This document shows, one piece after another, positions 60,643 to 64,000 of a DNA stretch of 64,000 nt. The DNA is from Microbacterium sp. W4I4. GTDB lineage: Bacteria > Actinomycetota > Actinomycetes > Actinomycetales > Microbacteriaceae. Below the pieces are notes generated by a model that searched no databases, was not told the origin of the DNA, and saw only the letters and a program-made list of their open reading frames with translations. The DNA lies in NCBI RefSeq assembly GCF_030816235.1, contig NZ_JAUSXT010000001.1, positions 3,162,001 through 3,226,000 of the forward strand. The letters run 5' to 3'. The translations under genes and the position numbers were made by a program. Each line of letters starts with the position of its first letter. Within the stretch, counting starts at the first letter, position 1.

Positions 60643-63600
60643 ATGAAGACAATCAAGCCCGCGCGACGGTCGCGGCACACGGATGCTCCCGATGGGGGCC
60701 AGCGAACAGGCGTCGCTCTGATGCCTCGCAGTCGACGAACTCTCGCGGTGATGACTGCAGCAGCGCTCGTGGTCAGCGGCGGCATCCTGACCCTGGCGGG
60801 TCCGGCGGATGCGGCCCCCGGTGCGGCGAGCACCCTCGTCGTTCAGGCCGACCAGCCGTTCCGGTCGGTCACCCACATGGCCAGCGGCTCGCTCTATGGA
60901 CTGGCCGGCGCGAATGTGCCGACACTGGACAAGATCCTGCCGATCAAGCCCCACACCTTCATGCAGAAGCCCGAGGGCGGCACGCAGCAGCCCACAGGCG
61001 ATGCACTGTCGGTCGCCGACACGGCCAAGGCCGCAGGTGCCGGAGTGGTCATCCGGCTCGTCGACTACCTTCCGGGGTGGCCGTATCGGTACAACAAGGC
61101 CGAGTGGCTTCCGGCCGTCGAGAAGATGGTCAACGACACCAAGGCGGCCGGAAAGTCGAACATCGTCGCCTATGCGATCTGGAACGAGCCCGACATCACC
61201 TGGCAGACGGCCAATGGGTCGTTCTTCGACCTCTGGACCGACACGTACCGGCTGGTGCGCAGCCTCGACCCGGCGATGCCGATTCAGGGGCCGAGCTACT
61301 CCGACAACATCTCGAACATGCGCGCCTTCTTCGAGCACGCGAAAGCGACCGACACGCTTCCGGACGTCCTCGAATGGCATGAGCTGATCCGCTCATCGAA
61401 GATCAAGGGCGATGCGGAGAACGTCCGCAAGATCCTGTCCGACCTGAACATCCCCGAGCCTCCGATCGATATCGCCGAGTACGCGGCCCCCGCAGAGGTG
61501 GGCCTGTCCGGACCGCTCGTCGGCTACATCGCGAAGCTCGAGCGGTACGGGATCACCCGAGCCGAGCTCCCGTTCTGGAACCAGTCGGGCGCACTCGGCG
61601 ATCTGCTCACCGGGCGCAACGGCGACCCGAACGGCGCCTACTGGCTGTACACCTGGTACGCGCAGATGAGCGGTCAGATGGTCACCACGACGCCTCCGAC
61701 CAATGAGAGCCCGCTTGATGGTGCAGCCTCCGTGAACGATGCGAAGGATGAGGTCAGGGTGATCACCGGCGGGAACACCGGGCCTACATCCGTGAAGATC
61801 AACGGGCTCGACAAGCTGGCACTCGGGTCGAAGGTGAAGGTGCAGCTGGACTTCACGGCCTCGTACGGGCGCACGGTGAAGACGGACGGCCCGATCAATA
61901 TCTCCAACACCACCTACGAGGTCGGGGCAGACGGCTCGATCACCGTGCCGATCGTGATGAACCCGACATACGGATACCAGATCGTGGTCACGCCGGCACA
62001 GGAGACGCAGGACCTGTCCGGCACCTACTCGCTGACGAACATCAACGCCGGGCTCCAGCTCGCCACGCTGGGCGGCGCGACCGCGAACGGCACGCCGGTC
62101 GTGCAGGCGGATCCGGCCACGACGGCGGGACAGGTGTGGAAGCTCGCACCCGCCGGACACGGCCTCTACAAGGTCATCCACACGCCCAGTGGTCGAGTGC
62201 TCTCCATCTCCGGCGCCGCCGCATCGAACGGTGCAGCTGCGGTGATCGAGGATGACAGCACTGCCGAGGCGCAGCTGTGGCAGCTCATTCCCGACGGCAA
62301 GGGAAGCGTGCGCATGGCCAACTATGCGACGGGCAAGACGCTCGGGATCATGGGTATGAGCAAGAGTGACGGCGCAGCCGTCATCCAGTGGACCGACGGA
62401 TCGCCGACATCGAACTGCCAGGCCGACGGCGCGCGTCAGCCGGGCAAGTTCGGAACGGCACTCGACTTCTGCAGGACGTCGTCCTATGGCTCCCTTCCGA
62501 GCGGTATCGTCAGCAGCCTCAACGGCGACTGGTCGATCTCGACATGGATCAAGCCGGCCGCGCTCACGAGCTGGTCCCGCGTGTTCGACTTCGGAACCGG
62601 TCAGAACGTCAACATGTTCCTCACGATGAACGCCGGTGGCGCAGGACCGCGATTCGCGATCTCGAACAACGGCGCCGGAGCGGAGCAGCGGCTGACCTAC
62701 GGCGGGCAGAACTTCCCGCTGAACCAGTGGTCGAACATCGTCGTGACCGTCTCGGGTACGCAGGGAACCATGTATCTGAACGGCACCGTCGTCGCCACGA
62801 ACAGCAACATGACCCTGAAGCCGTCTGCGCTGGGGAACACCAACCGGAACTATCTGGGTAAGTCTCAGTACAACGACCCGGCATACGACGGAGCGATCGA
62901 CGACTTCGCGATCTACAACTCCGCGCTGACCGCCGAGGATGTGGCAGCCCTGGCCGCCGGCCGTGCCGCGGCAGGCAACGTCGCTCAGTACAAGTTCGAC
63001 GAGGCCGGCGGAGCAATGCTCCTCGACTCCTCGGGCAGCAACCGCAACGGGACCGTGGTCCTCGGCACCGGCGGATCCGCGACCAGCACGGCAACCGACG
63101 CGCAGACGGCGGACCGCTTCTGGAAGCTGACCCGTATGGACATCACTGCACCGGTGGTGACTGTGGTGTGCCCCGCGGATGCCGTGAACCTCGACGCGAC
63201 TGCCGTCGCGACGTGGACTGCGACCGACGAGGAGAACGGTTCGGGATTGGCCACGCCCGCGGAGGGCTCGATCGGGCTGGACACCTCGAGTGTCGGCGCG
63301 AAGACGGTCACGGTGCCGACAGCCACAGCGACGGATGCTGCGGGTAACAGCTCGACTGAGGTCAGCTGCGACTACAGCGTCGTCTACGACTGGTCGGGCT
63401 TCGCCCAGCCCGTCGATTCGGGTGACGTCGTCAACACGGTCAAGGCCGGGAGTGCGGTTCCGATCAAGTTCACGCTGAACGGCGATCAGGGACTCGACGT
63501 GCTGGCGGCGGGCTCGCCGTCCGTCCGGTTCGGGTCGTGCTCTGCGTCCGCCGCGGTGGACGCGATCGAGCAGACGGTCACGGCCAGCGCCAGCGGCCTG

Positions 63601-63735
63601 AAGTATGACGCGGATGCCGACCAGTACGTGTACGTGTGGAAGACGGACAAGTCCTGGGCCGGAGACTGCGCCACCTTCTCCCTGCAGCTGAGTGACGGGA
63701 CGACGCACACCGCGCTGTTCTCCTTCGGCAAGTAG
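60643..63735 (+). CDS. secreted clan GH-A-like glycosidase with RICIN, LamG and PxKF domains
   Basis: A 1030-aa exported protein. The signal region is at about residues 27-60 (RRTLAVMTAAALVVSGGILT, ADAAP); ATG 60643 has GGAG 9 nt upstream, and Met27 (60721) is an alternative start. About residues 65-400 resemble a GH39/GH5-like TIM barrel with an acid/base Glu in AIWNEPDITW and a nucleophile-like Glu in DIAEYAAP. About residues 450-600 are a RICIN-type domain (QVWKLAP, QLWQLIP), about 620-820 a LamG/concanavalin domain (WSISTWIKP, LNGTVVA), and the C-terminus a PxKF module (AGSAVPIKFTLNGDQG). Polysaccharide degradation outside the cell is likely; the substrate is unknown. Confidence 0.8.
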   Translation: MKTIKPARRSRHTDAPDGGQRTGVALMPRSRRTLAVMTAAALVVSGGILTLAGPADAAPGAASTLVVQADQPFRSVTHMASGSLYGLAGANVPTLDKILPIKPHTFMQKPEGGTQQPTGDALSVADTAKAAGAGVVIRLVDYLPGWPYRYNKAEWLPAVEKMVNDTKAAGKSNIVAYAIWNEPDITWQTANGSFFDLWTDTYRLVRSLDPAMPIQGPSYSDNISNMRAFFEHAKATDTLPDVLEWHELIRSSKIKGDAENVRKILSDLNIPEPPIDIAEYAAPAEVGLSGPLVGYIAKLERYGITRAELPFWNQSGALGDLLTGRNGDPNGAYWLYTWYAQMSGQMVTTTPPTNESPLDGAASVNDAKDEVRVITGGNTGPTSVKINGLDKLALGSKVKVQLDFTASYGRTVKTDGPINISNTTYEVGADGSITVPIVMNPTYGYQIVVTPAQETQDLSGTYSLTNINAGLQLATLGGATANGTPVVQADPATTAGQVWKLAPAGHGLYKVIHTPSGRVLSISGAAASNGAAAVIEDDSTAEAQLWQLIPDGKGSVRMANYATGKTLGIMGMSKSDGAAVIQWTDGSPTSNCQADGARQPGKFGTALDFCRTSSYGSLPSGIVSSLNGDWSISTWIKPAALTSWSRVFDFGTGQNVNMFLTMNAGGAGPRFAISNNGAGAEQRLTYGGQNFPLNQWSNIVVTVSGTQGTMYLNGTVVATNSNMTLKPSALGNTNRNYLGKSQYNDPAYDGAIDDFAIYNSALTAEDVAALAAGRAAAGNVAQYKFDEAGGAMLLDSSGSNRNGTVVLGTGGSATSTATDAQTADRFWKLTRMDITAPVVTVVCPADAVNLDATAVATWTATDEENGSGLATPAEGSIGLDTSSVGAKTVTVPTATATDAAGNSSTEVSCDYSVVYDWSGFAQPVDSGDVVNTVKAGSAVPIKFTLNGDQGLDVLAAGSPSVRFGSCSASAAVDAIEQTVTASASGLKYDADADQYVYVWKTDKSWAGDCATFSLQLSDGTTHTALFSFGK

Positions 63736-63752
63736 CAGCACGGCGAACCGAT

Positions 63753-63789
63753 GATGCGGTGCGCGACCTCACCGGTCGCGCACCGCATC
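63753..63789 (+). terminator. terminator after secreted glycosidase
   Basis: A perfect 15-bp stem GATGCGGTGCGCGAC / GTCGCGCACCGCATC with a 7-base loop. It separates the convergent secreted glycosidase and LacI genes. Confidence 0.8.
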
Positions 63790-63833
63790 TGCGTCGGACC
63801 GGCAGCGCAGCCTCACCGCGAGCGAATCGGGTG

Positions 63834-64000
63834 TCAGCCGCGCGGACGCGCGATGCTCCCGCGGTCGTGGATGACGGGGGCGATCAGCTCGACGTGCGCA
63901 GGCGAGGTCGACGGTCCTCGATCGATGCTCGCGACCAGGGCTTCGACTGCGCGTCTGCCCAATTCATCGGCGGCGCTGTCGACCGCCGAGTACGACAGCG
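63834..64000 (-). CDS. LacI-family regulator, C-terminal part only (runs off window)
   Basis: The minus strand from the window edge to TGA at 63834-63836 encodes about 54 residues (ADELGRRAVEALVASIDRG, VELIAPVIHDRGS) that fit the extreme C-terminus of LacI-type proteins, where the last helix is followed by the xLVxRxS-like end. The 5' part lies outside. It probably controls the neighbouring secreted glycosidase through the 18-bp palindrome. Confidence 0.7.
   Translation of the reverse strand, partial: LSYSAVDSAADELGRRAVEALVASIDRGPSTSPAHVELIAPVIHDRGSIARPRG

Noticed and set aside
61393..63741. 782-aa open frame on the minus strand over the secreted glycosidase
   Set aside because: Antisense shadow with no family features; the plus strand carries signal peptide, RICIN, LamG and PxKF modules.

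Overview
The window is high-GC DNA with the gene content of a soil or plant-associated actinobacterium, most likely Microbacteriaceae (Microbacterium-like). The signs are SCO6880-type conjugation genes, CUT1 sugar importers without their own ATPase gene, many LacI/GntR regulators, and secreted RICIN, LamG and PxKF modules. The genus is an inference. There is no rRNA, intact tRNA or CRISPR array here.

Layout. 1-6.0 kb (minus strand): the distal part of an actinobacterial type IV secretion / conjugation operon (VirB4-like ATPase with a frameshift, SCO6880 protein, VirB6/TrbL-like membrane protein, small membrane protein, M23 peptidase, VirB8-like bitopic protein). A small winged-helix regulator is divergent at 6.3 kb and IS21-like end repeats lie at 6.8 kb. 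6.9-11.3 kb: a GntR-controlled operon (BadF-type sugar kinase, GntR/UTRA regulator, ceramidase-like hydrolase, SIS protein) with its own promoter and operator. 11.5-27.5 kb: a LacI-controlled catabolic locus (secreted propeller protein, esterase-like hydrolase, CUT1 importer, second propeller protein, DegT aminotransferase, two amidohydrolases, Gfo/Idh oxidoreductase, enolase-superfamily enzyme, and a wrecked DHDPS-family aldolase). The same 14-bp palindrome stands at two promoters.

27.68-27.84 and 47.10-47.26 kb hold two copies of one structure: a 48-bp repeat, exactly 88 bp of unlike sequence, then the 3' end of a tRNA, probably tRNA-Ser. I read these as attachment-site scars of tandem integrative elements. 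The 19.4 kb between them forms one coherent cargo island: three palindromic 14-bp iterons, an AraC regulator and a CUT1 importer; a tetrose/ketose phosphate module (DhaK-DhaL kinase, RpiB, TpiA, RbsD/FucU-like, LacI); a Gfo/Idh oxidoreductase, TIM-barrel isomerase and family VIII esterase; then a CoA module (thiolase, two enoyl-CoA hydratases, acyl-CoA ligase, VOC protein, SDR). Together they could import and split an acylated sugar or glycoside, sending the sugar to triose/pentose phosphates and the acyl part through beta-oxidation-like steps.

47.3-57.0 kb: a LacI-governed polysaccharide locus (secreted GH93-like/RICIN/SGNH enzyme, LacI, CUT1 importer, GH2 glycosidase) with the same 15-bp operator at both divergent promoters. 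57.1-59.8 kb: a FAD disulfide oxidoreductase and an HdeD-like membrane protein, divergent from a TetR regulator. 59.8-60.5 kb: an Asp/Glu racemase. 60.6-63.7 kb: a large secreted clan GH-A/RICIN/LamG/PxKF protein behind a perfect 18-bp palindrome, followed by the C-terminus of another LacI regulator running off the window.
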